DNA from: Lachnobacterium bovis
Lineage (GTDB): Bacteria; Bacillota; Clostridia; Lachnospirales; Lachnospiraceae
Reading direction: 5' to 3'
Length of the DNA stretch: 64,000 nt
Assembly: GCF_900111325.1 (NCBI RefSeq)
Contig: NZ_FOGW01000013.1
Coordinates: 1 to 64,000 of the forward strand
Shown here: positions 54,145-62,382 of the stretch, one piece after another
Numbering within the stretch: the first letter of the stretch is position 1
Layout of the letters: the number at the start of each line of letters is the position of its first letter
Position numbers and translations under genes: made by a program
Notes under the pieces: model-generated
The model's database searches: none
What the model saw: only the letters and a program-made list of their open reading frames with translations
Told to the model about the DNA's origin: nothing

Positions 54145-55701
54145 ATGGCCCAGCAGAATAATGGACAAGGCGGACAGGATATTAATCAATTATTACAGGT
54201 TCGTCGCGATAAGTTAAAAGATTTACAAGAAAGAGGATTAGATCCTTTTCAGGTTACAAAATTTGATGTAACACATCATTCAGTAGATGTAAAAAATAAT
54301 TACGAAGAATTACAGTTTGAAGCACCAGTTGATGAAAATGGTAAAAGTATTGTAGTTCCTGTAGAAGATTTTCCAGAAGGTAAACTTGTAACAGTTGCAG
54401 GACGTATGATGTTTAAACGTGTTATGGGTAAAGCATCATTTGCAAATGTTCGTGACTTAAAAGGCGATATTCAAATTTATGTTACAAGAAATGATATTGG
54501 AGAAGATACATATAAAGACTTTAAGAAATATGATATCGGAGATATTATAGGTGTTAAGGGCTTTGTTTTCAAAACAAAAACAGGTGAAGTATCAATCCAT
54601 GCTAAAGAAGTTACTCTTTTATCAAAGAGTTTACAGATTTTACCAGAGAAATTCCACGGATTAACAGACACAGACGTTAGATATCGTCAAAGATATGTTG
54701 ATTTGGTTATGAATCCAGAAGTTAAGGAAACTTTTGTTAAGAGATCTAAAATACTTAAAGAAATTCGTAATTTCTTAGATGGAAGAGATTTCATGGAAGT
54801 AGAAACACCAATGCTTGTACATAATGCTGGTGGTGCTGCCGCTAGACCATTTGAAACACATTACAATTCATTAGATGAAGATGTTAAATTACGTATTTCT
54901 TTAGAGTTATATCTTAAGAGATTAATCGTAGGTGGTTTAGAGAGAGTATATGAAATTGGTAGAGTTTTCCGTAACGAAGGTGTTGATACTCGTCATAATC
55001 CAGAGTTTACATTGATGGAATTATATCAAGCATATACAGATTACTATGGAATGATGGAACTTACAGAGTCTATGTTCCGCTACTTAGCAGAAAAAGTTTG
55101 TGGTACAACAAAGATCACATACAACGGAATTGAAATTGATTTTGGTAAACCATTCGAAAGAATTACAATGATTGATTGTATCAAGAAATACACAGGAGTA
55201 GATTTTGATGCAGTTGAAACAGATGAAGAAGCTAAAGCTATTGCAAAAGAACATAATGTAGAATTCGAAGAACGTCATTCAAAAGGTGATATTGTAAACT
55301 TATTCTTCGAAGAATTCTGTGAAAAGAATTTAATTCAACCTACATTTGTAATGGATCATCCACTTGCAATTTCTCCTTTAACAAAGAAGAAACCAGAAGA
55401 TCCAACAAAGGTAGAACGTTTCGAATTATTTATTAATACATGGGAAATGTGTAACGCATATTCAGAGCTTAATGATCCAATCGATCAAAGAGAACGTTTC
55501 GCTGCTCAGGAAGAAGCATTTGCAGCAGGTGATGAAGAAGCTAACCATACAGACGAGGACTTCTTAAATGCATTATCAATCGGTATGCCTCCAACAGGTG
55601 GTATTGGTTATGGTATTGATCGTCTTGTTATGTTATTAACAGATTCACCAGCTATTAGAGATGTACTTCTCTTCCCAACATTGAAGAACTTGGATAAATA
55701 A
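54145..55701 (+). CDS. lysS: Lysyl-tRNA synthetase (class II)
   Basis: 518 residues. An N-terminal OB-fold anticodon-binding domain (about 60-160, VAGRMMFKRVMGKASFANVRD) and the class II catalytic core: motif 1 around FMEVETPMLVHNAGGAAARPF, motif 2 RVFRNEGVDTRHNPEFTLMELYQAY, and motif 3 GIGYGIDRLVMLLTD. It starts with a Gln/Gly/Asn-rich tail (AQQNNGQGGQD) not present in all homologues. gcggagg precedes ATG. It ends the operon; an accessory-looking region begins right behind it. Confidence 0.97.
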   Translation: MAQQNNGQGGQDINQLLQVRRDKLKDLQERGLDPFQVTKFDVTHHSVDVKNNYEELQFEAPVDENGKSIVVPVEDFPEGKLVTVAGRMMFKRVMGKASFANVRDLKGDIQIYVTRNDIGEDTYKDFKKYDIGDIIGVKGFVFKTKTGEVSIHAKEVTLLSKSLQILPEKFHGLTDTDVRYRQRYVDLVMNPEVKETFVKRSKILKEIRNFLDGRDFMEVETPMLVHNAGGAAARPFETHYNSLDEDVKLRISLELYLKRLIVGGLERVYEIGRVFRNEGVDTRHNPEFTLMELYQAYTDYYGMMELTESMFRYLAEKVCGTTKITYNGIEIDFGKPFERITMIDCIKKYTGVDFDAVETDEEAKAIAKEHNVEFEERHSKGDIVNLFFEEFCEKNLIQPTFVMDHPLAISPLTKKKPEDPTKVERFELFINTWEMCNAYSELNDPIDQRERFAAQEEAFAAGDEEANHTDEDFLNALSIGMPPTGGIGYGIDRLVMLLTDSPAIRDVLLFPTLKNLDK

Positions 55702-55740
55702 TCCTAGTATTTTCAAGGGTTTCAGAGGTTGGATGACAGG

Positions 55741-55762
55741 ATTTACGACCAATTTACGACCA
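55741..55762. repeat. Two perfect tandem copies of an 11-bp sequence behind lysS
   Basis: atttacgacca occurs twice in a row (55741-55751, 55752-55762). It sits 40 bases after the lysS stop, at the left border of a region that looks acquired. Short tandem repeats of this kind are often recombinase-binding sites, but no integrase gene is in the window. Confidence 0.8.
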
Positions 55763-55793
55763 GATAATTGAAAGAGAACACGATTAAGGGAGT

Positions 55794-55820
55794 TTCCACC
55801 TATGTGGAAGCTTTCTTTTT
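55794..55820 (+). terminator. Probable lysS terminator
   Basis: ttccac (55794-55799), loop ctat, gtggaa (55804-55809), followed by a T-rich run to 55820. The stem is only six pairs. Confidence 0.5.
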
Positions 55821-55928
55821 ATTTAAAAGGCGATTGACTTTGAAACAGTTAGATAAAAATAAATGTTATAAATCATGCGAAAGAAATCTAACGATATGGG
55901 TTACAATTAAATATGTGAATCGTAGACG

Positions 55929-55952
55929 AGCCCACTTATTCTTAAGTGGGCT
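55929..55952. other. 10-bp perfect hairpin
   Basis: agcccactta (55929-55938) pairs with taagtgggct (55943-55952) with a four-base loop. No T-run follows. It lies just before the left copy of the long direct repeat. Confidence 0.6.
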
Positions 55953-55958
55953 TGACTA

Positions 55959-56034
55959 TTACAAATCAAACCCTCCCGAGAATGTCAAAGCTAGTGAAAA
56001 CAATCAGTATTTTGACATGACCTGTGGAGGGTTT
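55959..56034. repeat. Left copy of a 33-bp direct repeat, part of a large hairpin
   Basis: 55959-55991 is nearly identical to 59508-59541: two mismatches and one extra A in about 33 bases. Here the sequence also forms a large hairpin, aaaccctcc (55968-55976) with ggagggttt (56026-56034) and atgtcaaa (55982-55989) with tttgacat (56011-56018), followed by ttattcttttt. The right-hand copy lacks the second half. The two copies bracket the ABC transporter genes. Confidence 0.75.
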
Positions 56035-56040
56035 GTTATT

Positions 56041-56338
56041 CTTTTTGGAAGTATTTATGTTAAAACTATTCCTCGGAAGGAATATAATTAAATAGATGAT
56101 TATGTGAGCTTTTGGAGGATATGTATGGAATATTTATCGACAATTACAGAAGGACCCAAGGGCTATTATTCGAAAAATAAAGAGCTACTCTTATTTTATT
56201 GTTTTGTGTTACAATATCTATTGGTTCTATTGGAGCTTATGCCTATTACGGACACTAACAAATAAACAAATTTATAAAATAATGAAAAACTAGCGGTTGA
56301 TTCTATTTTGGTAGTTTCAACTGCTTTATGGAGAAAAA
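56041..56338. other. Gap before the ABC transporter genes, no intact gene
   Basis: A ribosome-binding site (ggagg, 56115-56119) stands before two ATGs (56121 and 56125). The frame from 56125 gives only 45 codons, and the frame from 56121 gives 19. A hydrophobic run in the 56121 frame after its stop codon (RATLILLFCVTISIGSIGA-like) looks like a membrane helix. This may be a broken remnant of a small membrane or adaptor gene, or nothing. Confidence 0.35.
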
Positions 56339-57355
56339 ATGAAAGCACTCAAAAAAACAAAATATACGACAATATTATTAATATTGCTGTATTGTATTAT
56401 GCCAATTATAACGATTTTAACGATACAACACATTTCTATAACTGATACACTCTCAAAAATGGAAAATGGAAGTTTTGGAATAAGTCAGACGAATTATAAA
56501 ATCAAAACTAAAAACCCTGTAAATTCCATAATAAAATCCTGTAAGCAACAATCTACCAACATCGCTGTTATATGTTCTAGTACAAATATAGATGAAAAAG
56601 TACGCTATATTTACTTCAACAACATATATGCAACCTTTCCTATGGAACGTGGAAGATTCTTCAAACCTTCAGATTTTACGCCTAACAACAAAGTTTGTGT
56701 TATTGGAAAAAATCTTGAAAAAAACACACAGAAAAAAAATGGAAATTTATACTATTCATATAAAGGAACCAATTATAAAGTTCTTGGAATAATTGGATAT
56801 GAAAAGAAAACAATATGCGATTCATATATATACCTAAACATGACATCAGAAAAAATAGATGCTGACATTTTCACATTTGATTTTTTCAAAACTGCTTTTA
56901 GCTTTAAAGATATAGCAACTAGGCAAAGTGAACTTTTATCTAGTTTAAAATCTAACGGATTAAATCCTGAAGATTTTTCTGGTGGAACTTGCTTTTCTGA
57001 GTCAATTATGCCCAAACTTTACTCTATACGTTGGCTTTCAATGCTTGTAGTAGCGTGTTTTTTATGTATTCTTTTAACATCCATACGCTGGATTAATCAA
57101 CAGAAAAATGCCGTATGCATCTGTCGAATATGCGGTGCTAGAAAAACAGATATTCTTTGCAACCTTGTTTTCCGTTATATTTGTATCACCATATTATCAT
57201 TTATAATTAGTGGAACATATTGCCATATTATTTATCCTTCTTATTTTATATCTTTTTTTAAAGGATTTTTCATATGCATTGGATTCATGTTTGTTGTACT
57301 GGCAATATCCATTTTTAAACTTTTTAAATCACCATTAGAGGAGGTAATTCGTTAA
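56339..57355 (+). CDS. ABC transporter permease (MacB/FtsX-like), first subunit
   Basis: 338 residues. One membrane helix at about 10-30, a large extracytoplasmic domain (about 35-225) and three C-terminal helices (about 230-250, 280-300, 305-325) with the FtsX-like CRICGARKTDILCNLVFRYI segment between them. This is the MacB/FtsX permease pattern used for peptide, bacteriocin or lipid-related export or resistance. tggaga precedes ATG. It overlaps nothing and is followed after two bases by a second permease. Confidence 0.82.
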   Translation: MKALKKTKYTTILLILLYCIMPIITILTIQHISITDTLSKMENGSFGISQTNYKIKTKNPVNSIIKSCKQQSTNIAVICSSTNIDEKVRYIYFNNIYATFPMERGRFFKPSDFTPNNKVCVIGKNLEKNTQKKNGNLYYSYKGTNYKVLGIIGYEKKTICDSYIYLNMTSEKIDADIFTFDFFKTAFSFKDIATRQSELLSSLKSNGLNPEDFSGGTCFSESIMPKLYSIRWLSMLVVACFLCILLTSIRWINQQKNAVCICRICGARKTDILCNLVFRYICITILSFIISGTYCHIIYPSYFISFFKGFFICIGFMFVVLAISIFKLFKSPLEEVIR

Positions 57356-57357
57356 GT

Positions 57358-58650
57358 ATGAAATTAATAAGTGGCTTTAAAATTCTAAACAAACACAAAG
57401 TTCAAGTTTTTTTAATGATAATTTTATCTGGATTACTTTTCTCTTTATTCGGATCAGTTTTAAATTCCAACCAAAGGCAAGAAAAGGTTAAAAAAGAATT
57501 TGATAAAACATACGGAAATGTAAAGCTATATAAAACAGGAGAAAATCTTTCTGCTGTTGATTTAGACAATTATACAGATAAAAGTGGTAAAAAAGGGTTA
57601 GAAAACATGTGTCAATTTAAACAAAAACTCTGTCAAGAAAAGGAATTTAAGTTTACAACAATAGGTTCCCAAATGCTAAATATTTATAACAAAAAAATTC
57701 CCAAAAAATTTTTGTATTCTTATGATTCTAAAAATCCAGATGCAACCGATGTCTCTTTTTGTATAACTAAACATGATAAAAACACTATATATTCCGTTAA
57801 AAGTTTACAGATTACAGACAAATTCTTTGAAATTTTTAATATATCTATAGCAGAGGGACATCGATTCTCTAAAGATGACTTCATTTATAATGATAAGAAT
57901 ACAATTCCAGTTATTCTAGGAAATGATTACAAAAAATACTTTAAAATGGGCAATACTTTTGACGCCGAATACATGGGCACCAAACGTCATTATATTGTAA
58001 TCGGTTTTTTACGAGATAAATCATTCTTTTATGATTCCTCTTCCTGTGAAATGTCATCTTGTAATACATATATGATTATTCCAGCAATTACACCAGCTAC
58101 CAAAACATATTTTGCTAAAGAAATAGCTCTAGATCACACTAATGGAATAATAAGTTCTAAGATAGGGGCAAAGAAAACAGCAAACATTTTTGAAAAACAT
58201 AAAAAGGAAACTGGATTAACCAACTATCAAATTTATGTTGCTACTGACAATAAAGATGATGAAAACATTTTAGAAACTTATTCATCTATGACAAAAGAAG
58301 TTACTAATCAGTTTAAAATAATTCTTGCAGCATTAACCCTTTTAGCATTTACGATTATTGTTAGTGTATTTTTAAATATGCTTCGTGAAAACGATGCAAA
58401 TTTCTGTATCGAAAGACTTTGTGGAGCAAGACAAGTAGATATTGATTTTGAAGCTTTCGTTCCCGTATTTGTAGTTCTTTTGAACGGCAATTTACTTGGA
58501 TTTTTAATACTAATCACATTTAATGAACTCACAATTACATATTTGTATGTCCAGATTTTAATAGGATTCATACTAATAGCTACTTGTACTATAGTTCATT
58601 TTTATATGAAAAAATTACATTTACACCATTACATTGGTGGAAAAGAATAA
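57358..58650 (+). CDS. ABC transporter permease (MacB/FtsX-like), second subunit
   Basis: 430 residues with the same plan: helix at about 15-35, a long extracytoplasmic domain (about 40-310), then three helices (about 318-345, 370-390, 395-415) with CIERLCGARQVDIDFEAFVPVF, the same C-R-x-CGAR pattern as the first permease. The two probably form a heterodimer. ggaggt at the end of the first gene serves as ribosome-binding site. The ATPase gene follows after 24 bases. Confidence 0.82.
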   Translation: MKLISGFKILNKHKVQVFLMIILSGLLFSLFGSVLNSNQRQEKVKKEFDKTYGNVKLYKTGENLSAVDLDNYTDKSGKKGLENMCQFKQKLCQEKEFKFTTIGSQMLNIYNKKIPKKFLYSYDSKNPDATDVSFCITKHDKNTIYSVKSLQITDKFFEIFNISIAEGHRFSKDDFIYNDKNTIPVILGNDYKKYFKMGNTFDAEYMGTKRHYIVIGFLRDKSFFYDSSSCEMSSCNTYMIIPAITPATKTYFAKEIALDHTNGIISSKIGAKKTANIFEKHKKETGLTNYQIYVATDNKDDENILETYSSMTKEVTNQFKIILAALTLLAFTIIVSVFLNMLRENDANFCIERLCGARQVDIDFEAFVPVFVVLLNGNLLGFLILITFNELTITYLYVQILIGFILIATCTIVHFYMKKLHLHHYIGGKE

Positions 58651-58674
58651 AGTTTTGATTAAGAGGTAAAAAAG

Positions 58675-59355
58675 ATGATTAAATTCAATAATGTTTCAGT
58701 ACACTATGGCTGCGATGAAGCCGAGACTATCGCCCTAAATAATGTTTCTTTTGAAATAACAAAGGGTGAATTCGTAACCATTATCGGTAAAAGTGGAAGT
58801 GGAAAAACCACGTTATTAAATGTTCTTGGCGGTATTACAAAACCTACTACAGGAAATTACTATTTTGAAGGAAATAATATTGCAAATTATAACGATCGAC
58901 AAATATCTTCATACAGAAATGAGAAAATAAGTTTTATCGTACAACATTTTGCTCTAATACAAAACTTTGACGTTATTACAAATATTTGTATTCCTTTAAA
59001 ATATAGACGTAACAAAAAAATACCCAAAAAATCGTATATATATGAAGTTATGGATAAGCTCGGTATTCTTGATTATGAATACAACTTTCCTTATGAACTA
59101 TCTGGTGGAGAACAGCAACGTGTAGCAATCTGTAGAAGTATTATTTCTGACACAGATATAATTCTTGCTGACGAACCAACTGGCGCACTCGATGAAGAAA
59201 ATGGTAACAATATCATCGAACTTCTAAAAAATTTAAATAAAGCGGGTAAAACAATTATCATGGTCACACACGACCTGGAACTAGCTAAAATTGGAAATCA
59301 CAGAATTACGATGAAAGATGGTAAAATAGTAGCTGAAGAATTCACTACTGATTAA
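58675..59355 (+). CDS. ABC transporter ATP-binding protein (LolD/MacB-like)
   Basis: 226 residues. Walker A GKSGSGKTT (about 38-46), Q-loop FIVQHF, signature LSGGEQQRVAICRSI, Walker B IILADEPTGALDEENG and switch His in VTHD are complete, so it is an active ATPase of the LolD/MacB/FtsE group. It powers the two preceding permeases. aagaggt lies before ATG. No membrane-fusion (HlyD) gene is present. Confidence 0.93.
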   Translation: MIKFNNVSVHYGCDEAETIALNNVSFEITKGEFVTIIGKSGSGKTTLLNVLGGITKPTTGNYYFEGNNIANYNDRQISSYRNEKISFIVQHFALIQNFDVITNICIPLKYRRNKKIPKKSYIYEVMDKLGILDYEYNFPYELSGGEQQRVAICRSIISDTDIILADEPTGALDEENGNNIIELLKNLNKAGKTIIMVTHDLELAKIGNHRITMKDGKIVAEEFTTD

Positions 59356-59470
59356 TGTTTTTCGTTATTTTATATATAATACATTTTTATATATAATACA
59401 TTGACACTTTTCTCGTTTTTTAAAAAATTCCTTTTATATTATTTAGAATAAATCTTTTCTATCAAAAAGA

Positions 59471-59541
59471 CACATATAATCGCATTTCTGCAAAACATAT
59501 GTGCCTTTTACAAAACAAACCCTCCCGGGAATGTCAAAAGC
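59471..59541. repeat. Right copy of the direct repeat, with a weak terminator
   Basis: 59508-59541 repeats 55959-55991 (two mismatches, one extra A). Just left of it, cacatat (59471-59477) and atatgtg (59497-59503) form a 7-bp stem followed by a T-rich segment, a possible end of the ABC transcript. The repeat touches the end of the YczE-like gene on the other strand. Confidence 0.7.
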
Positions 59542-59547
59542 ATTTTT

Positions 59548-60201
59548 TTAGTTACATAAAAAGGATGTGATAGGCTCTTGTACATGCTTAGTAAAAAGCT
59601 TTACAGCCATACCTGTTAGTAAAGCAGAAATTATAGTACCTTCGCGAGTGCCAACGATTTGATAATCGAAGAAAAACAAAGACAATAAGATGGCAATAAT
59701 TACACATGACACATCAAAAATCGTCTTTATTGCACCAAAATCTTTTTTTATTGTATCAGCAATAGCTTTTACAAATGCTTCGCCAGAATTTAAAATTACA
59801 TTTGCTATTACTGATAATGCAATTCCAAATCCAAGAATAAAAATTCCAACAAGTAATAATGCTACCCTTACGGCGTAGTTAGGAACAGGAATATATGAAA
59901 CAATTTTCATTCCGATATCTGTAAAAATTCCGAATAAAAAAGATAATGGAATCTGTAATAATTGTATTTTCTGGAAATTTTTTCTAAGAATTAAAATTTG
60001 ACAAGCAATCAAAACACAATTCCAAATGACAAGCCATGTTCCAAGTGACAAAAATGAGTATTTACAACTCAAAACATTAGCAACAGAAGAGATAGGTGAA
60101 ACACCGAGTTCACCATGTTTAGTAAAGGCAACTCCAATAGCTGCAAAAAATAATCCAATAATAAATAATAAATAGCGTTTAATAAGTTCATTTTTAGACA
60201 T
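59548..60201 (-). CDS. YczE/YyaS-like integral membrane protein
   Basis: 217 residues, about five to six membrane helices. KRYLLFIIGLFFAAIGVAFTKHGELGVSPISSVANVLS is the conserved start of the YczE/YyaS/YitT-like membrane family, and GFGIALSVIANVILNSGEAFVKAIAD a later conserved stretch. Function is unknown; the family has been tied to transport or to support of secondary metabolism. tggagg precedes ATG on the minus strand. The gene converges on the ABC operon. Confidence 0.8.
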   Translation of the reverse strand: MSKNELIKRYLLFIIGLFFAAIGVAFTKHGELGVSPISSVANVLSCKYSFLSLGTWLVIWNCVLIACQILILRKNFQKIQLLQIPLSFLFGIFTDIGMKIVSYIPVPNYAVRVALLLVGIFILGFGIALSVIANVILNSGEAFVKAIADTIKKDFGAIKTIFDVSCVIIAILLSLFFFDYQIVGTREGTIISALLTGMAVKLFTKHVQEPITSFLCN

Positions 60202-60281
60202 AAATTATTATTCCTCCATATAAAATTCATTTATCATTATAACATCATAATTAATAAATGCTCAAATATTTTTCATATCAA

Positions 60282-60323
60282 GGACACTTTCTAAAAGAGA
60301 AATCTTTTAGGAGAGTCTTTTTT
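60282..60323 (+). terminator. Orphan terminator upstream of the fluoride channel gene
   Basis: gac...tctaaaaga (60283-60298) pairs with tcttttagg...gtc (60303-60317), followed by six T. No plus-strand gene lies between the divergent YczE-like gene and this hairpin, so it may be a remnant or part of a leader. The rest of 60202-60468 holds a tataat (60365-60370) but nothing else I can name, and no match to the fluoride riboswitch. Confidence 0.65.
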
Positions 60324-60468
60324 GTTATGGGCATAAATATGACAGAAAGAGCGTAACTTGCGGTATAATGAATAATACGATATTATAACTATGTTATGAC
60401 GTGAAATATTAAATTATTATGAAGTTAACCTTAGAGAAATTCTTAATGATGAAAGGAAAAGTGAGAAT

Positions 60469-60537
60469 ATGAACAATGAAATGAAAGAAACAGTATTACA
60501 GGCAGTAGATTACACAAATACAGAGGAAGAGATATGA
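60469..60537 (+). CDS. 22-codon upstream ORF coupled to fluC
   Basis: ATG at 60469 follows aaagga and opens a 22-codon frame with an acidic end (NTEEEI). Its TGA (60535-60537) overlaps the fluC ATG (60534) as ATGA. The peptide has no known relative that I recognise. It could be a leader that couples translation, or the end of a deleted larger gene. Confidence 0.45.
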   Translation: MNNEMKETVLQAVDYTNTEEEI

Positions 60538-60896
60538 AATTTATTTTTGTGGCACTTGGTGGTGCATTAGGCGCTATAGCAAGATATGCTATTAGCTTGA
60601 TACCGGTAAGGATGACATTTCCTGTCTTAACATTAGTTACAAATATAGCTGGAGCTATTTTAATAGGATTCATTGTAGGGATAGCAGATAGAAAAGGTGA
60701 CGTATCAGCGAATGCAGTACTTTTTTGGAAAACGGGGGTATGTGGTGGATTTACTACATTTTCAACTTTTTCACTTGAATCGTGTAATTTGTTTGAAAAA
60801 AGAATATATATAGCTGGAGGAATATATGTGGCATTGAGTGTCGGATGTTGTGTTTTGGGAATATTAATAGGTAAAAAGTTGTCATACTTAATATAA
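60534..60896 (+). CDS. fluC: Fluoride ion channel FluC (CrcB)
   Basis: 120 residues, four membrane helices. GGALGAIARYAIS at the N-terminus and GVCGGFTTFSTFSLE in the middle are the Fluc signatures; the latter holds the Phe box and sodium-binding residues. It exports fluoride as a dual-topology dimer. gaggaag precedes the ATG. Only one fluC copy is here although many Firmicutes carry two in tandem. Confidence 0.93.
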   Translation: MKFIFVALGGALGAIARYAISLIPVRMTFPVLTLVTNIAGAILIGFIVGIADRKGDVSANAVLFWKTGVCGGFTTFSTFSLESCNLFEKRIYIAGGIYVALSVGCCVLGILIGKKLSYLI

Positions 60897-60987
60897 GGAA
60901 TATAAGAAAGGACAGAGAATTATATCAGTGTATGATAAAGAATTACAATGGATAGCGAGCATTAAGGTTTAAAAAATGTTCTTGAAA

Positions 60988-61016
60988 TTGTAATATAATT
61001 ATAAAAATGTTATAAT
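60988..61016 (+). promoter_or_regulatory. Promoter of the LytTR regulator gene
   Basis: ttgtaa (60988-60993), a 17-base spacer and tataat (61011-61016), 55 bases before the ATG. Confidence 0.6.
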
Positions 61017-61070
61017 TTTTCGGAAGGTAATATTAATTGACTTAATAATGAGTACACAGAGGTAAATATT

Positions 61071-61760
61071 ATGAAAATTGCAATATGTGATGATGAAAAG
61101 GAATTCGTTAACATAATGCAAAAGGAGTTGCACAAGTTAGAAAAACAGTTAAATGAAAAAATTGAAACTGTTTTGTTTAAAAATGGGGAGGAGTTACTAG
61201 AAACATTTAGTATTAGTAGTTTTGATTTGTTTTTTTTCAAGGTATGTAAAAGTATTAATGTTAAAGATGCGGCAGATGAGTATGTGGTCTTTATTTCTAA
61301 ATTTGAAGATGATTCTGTTAATCCAGTACTATTTAAATCATTTGGAAAATTAAAAAAGGATAGAATAAAACTCGATTTGATTTTACTTATAAAAAAAGCG
61401 TATATTTTTTTAAAAGAAAATAAACAAAATTTTATTTTATTTAAAACAGATACTAAAATAGTGAAGTGTAAAAAACCAGAAATAGTCTATTGTACGGTAT
61501 TAGATAGAAAAATTCAAATTAATATAAAAGATGGAAATAGATTTGATATACGATCGACTATTAAAAAAATGATGTCAACTTTAAATGACATACATTTTTT
61601 GAAAATTAATAGCGGAACAATTGTTAATGTTGCTTTCATAAAAGAAGTTAGCAATAAGGAGGTTGTTATGGATAATGGAGAGATTTTATCATTAAGTAGG
61701 TCAAATTCAAAAAATGTAAGAAATGCTGTCAAGGCTTACTGGGGATATAATGCAGATTAA
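61071..61760 (+). CDS. LytTR response-regulator-like protein with degenerate receiver
   Basis: 229 residues. Residues 1-115 follow the receiver fold: ICDDE keeps the acidic pair (Asp7, Asp8), but the phosphorylation site, normally in 'DLIFLDI', reads DLFFFKV with Lys57 in place of Asp. The later conserved Lys-Pro is also missing (GKLKKD). Residues about 130-228 are a LytTR DNA-binding domain (IVYCTVLDRKIQIN, HFLKINSGTIVNVAFIKEVSNKEVVMDNGEILSLSR). It probably regulates the secreted protein and ABC genes downstream, without phosphorylation by a histidine kinase. None is encoded nearby. gaggta precedes the ATG. Confidence 0.83.
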   Translation: MKIAICDDEKEFVNIMQKELHKLEKQLNEKIETVLFKNGEELLETFSISSFDLFFFKVCKSINVKDAADEYVVFISKFEDDSVNPVLFKSFGKLKKDRIKLDLILLIKKAYIFLKENKQNFILFKTDTKIVKCKKPEIVYCTVLDRKIQINIKDGNRFDIRSTIKKMMSTLNDIHFLKINSGTIVNVAFIKEVSNKEVVMDNGEILSLSRSNSKNVRNAVKAYWGYNAD

Positions 61761-61857
61761 GCAAAAAAACAAACAGAATACGCAAAATACCTATTAAAAA
61801 ACAAAAAGAATGCTAAAATATAAAATGTAAAAAGTAAATTAGAAGGGAGATAGGAAA

Positions 61858-62289
61858 ATGGAACTAAAAAAAGGAAAGGTAGCTGTATTGTTTGCGGCAG
61901 CGGCAGTTGTTGTATCGACGGCATGTGTGGATGTATCAGCATCAAATGATGCGGTAGCGTTTACAAACTACAGATTGAAACCCTGCTATGCTAATACATA
62001 TACAACTTCAAGATATCGTCAAACAACTAATCCAGATAATAAATGGAAGGTAAATTTAGCTTATAGTACTGAAGGAAAGGGTTCAATTGCAACATTTTGG
62101 CTTGCAAAAGCAAATTCTGCACATACTATTGTGTCGGGTACACATAATGTGACACAAGGGTCAGGAAATCATTATTTTGCGGCAACATCGGGGGCATCAA
62201 GGTCTAATGTGTGCTTAGGAATGGAAAACAATAATTATACTACTGCAGAGTATCATGTTTCTGGATATTGGGATGAAGAAACAGATTAA
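61858..62289 (+). CDS. Secreted DUF2712-like protein
   Basis: 143 residues. A signal peptide is clear (KKGKVAVLFAAAAVVVSTACVDVSA), with cleavage likely near residue 28-30. The mature part of about 114 residues (FTNYRLKPCYANTYTTSRYR..., FWLAKANSAHTIVSGTH, and the end YHVSGYWDEETD) is beta-rich, with two Cys that could form a disulfide. It resembles, from memory, DUF2712 proteins encoded beside ABC transporters in Firmicutes, some of them bacteriocin-like. gaagggag precedes ATG. A hairpin separates it from the transporter genes. Confidence 0.7.
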   Translation: MELKKGKVAVLFAAAAVVVSTACVDVSASNDAVAFTNYRLKPCYANTYTTSRYRQTTNPDNKWKVNLAYSTEGKGSIATFWLAKANSAHTIVSGTHNVTQGSGNHYFAATSGASRSNVCLGMENNNYTTAEYHVSGYWDEETD

Positions 62290-62316
62290 CAATGATATAA
62301 AAGTTTAGATTAAGTT

Positions 62317-62354
62317 AGAGGTATTCTGAATTCACATGAGTTTGGAATACCTCT
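62317..62354 (+). promoter_or_regulatory. Hairpin between the secreted protein and transporter genes
   Basis: agaggtattc (62317-62326) and gaatacctct (62345-62354) form a perfect 10-bp stem with an 18-base loop, without a T-run. It may protect the upstream mRNA or reduce read-through so the secreted protein is made in excess. Confidence 0.65.
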
Positions 62355-62382
62355 GTAAAAAAGTTTTAGGGGGATAGTAGTT

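Noticed and set aside
55768..56091. 107-codon plus-strand frame behind lysS
   Set aside because: It runs straight through two hairpins and the left direct repeat, has no good start site and no similarity I recognise.
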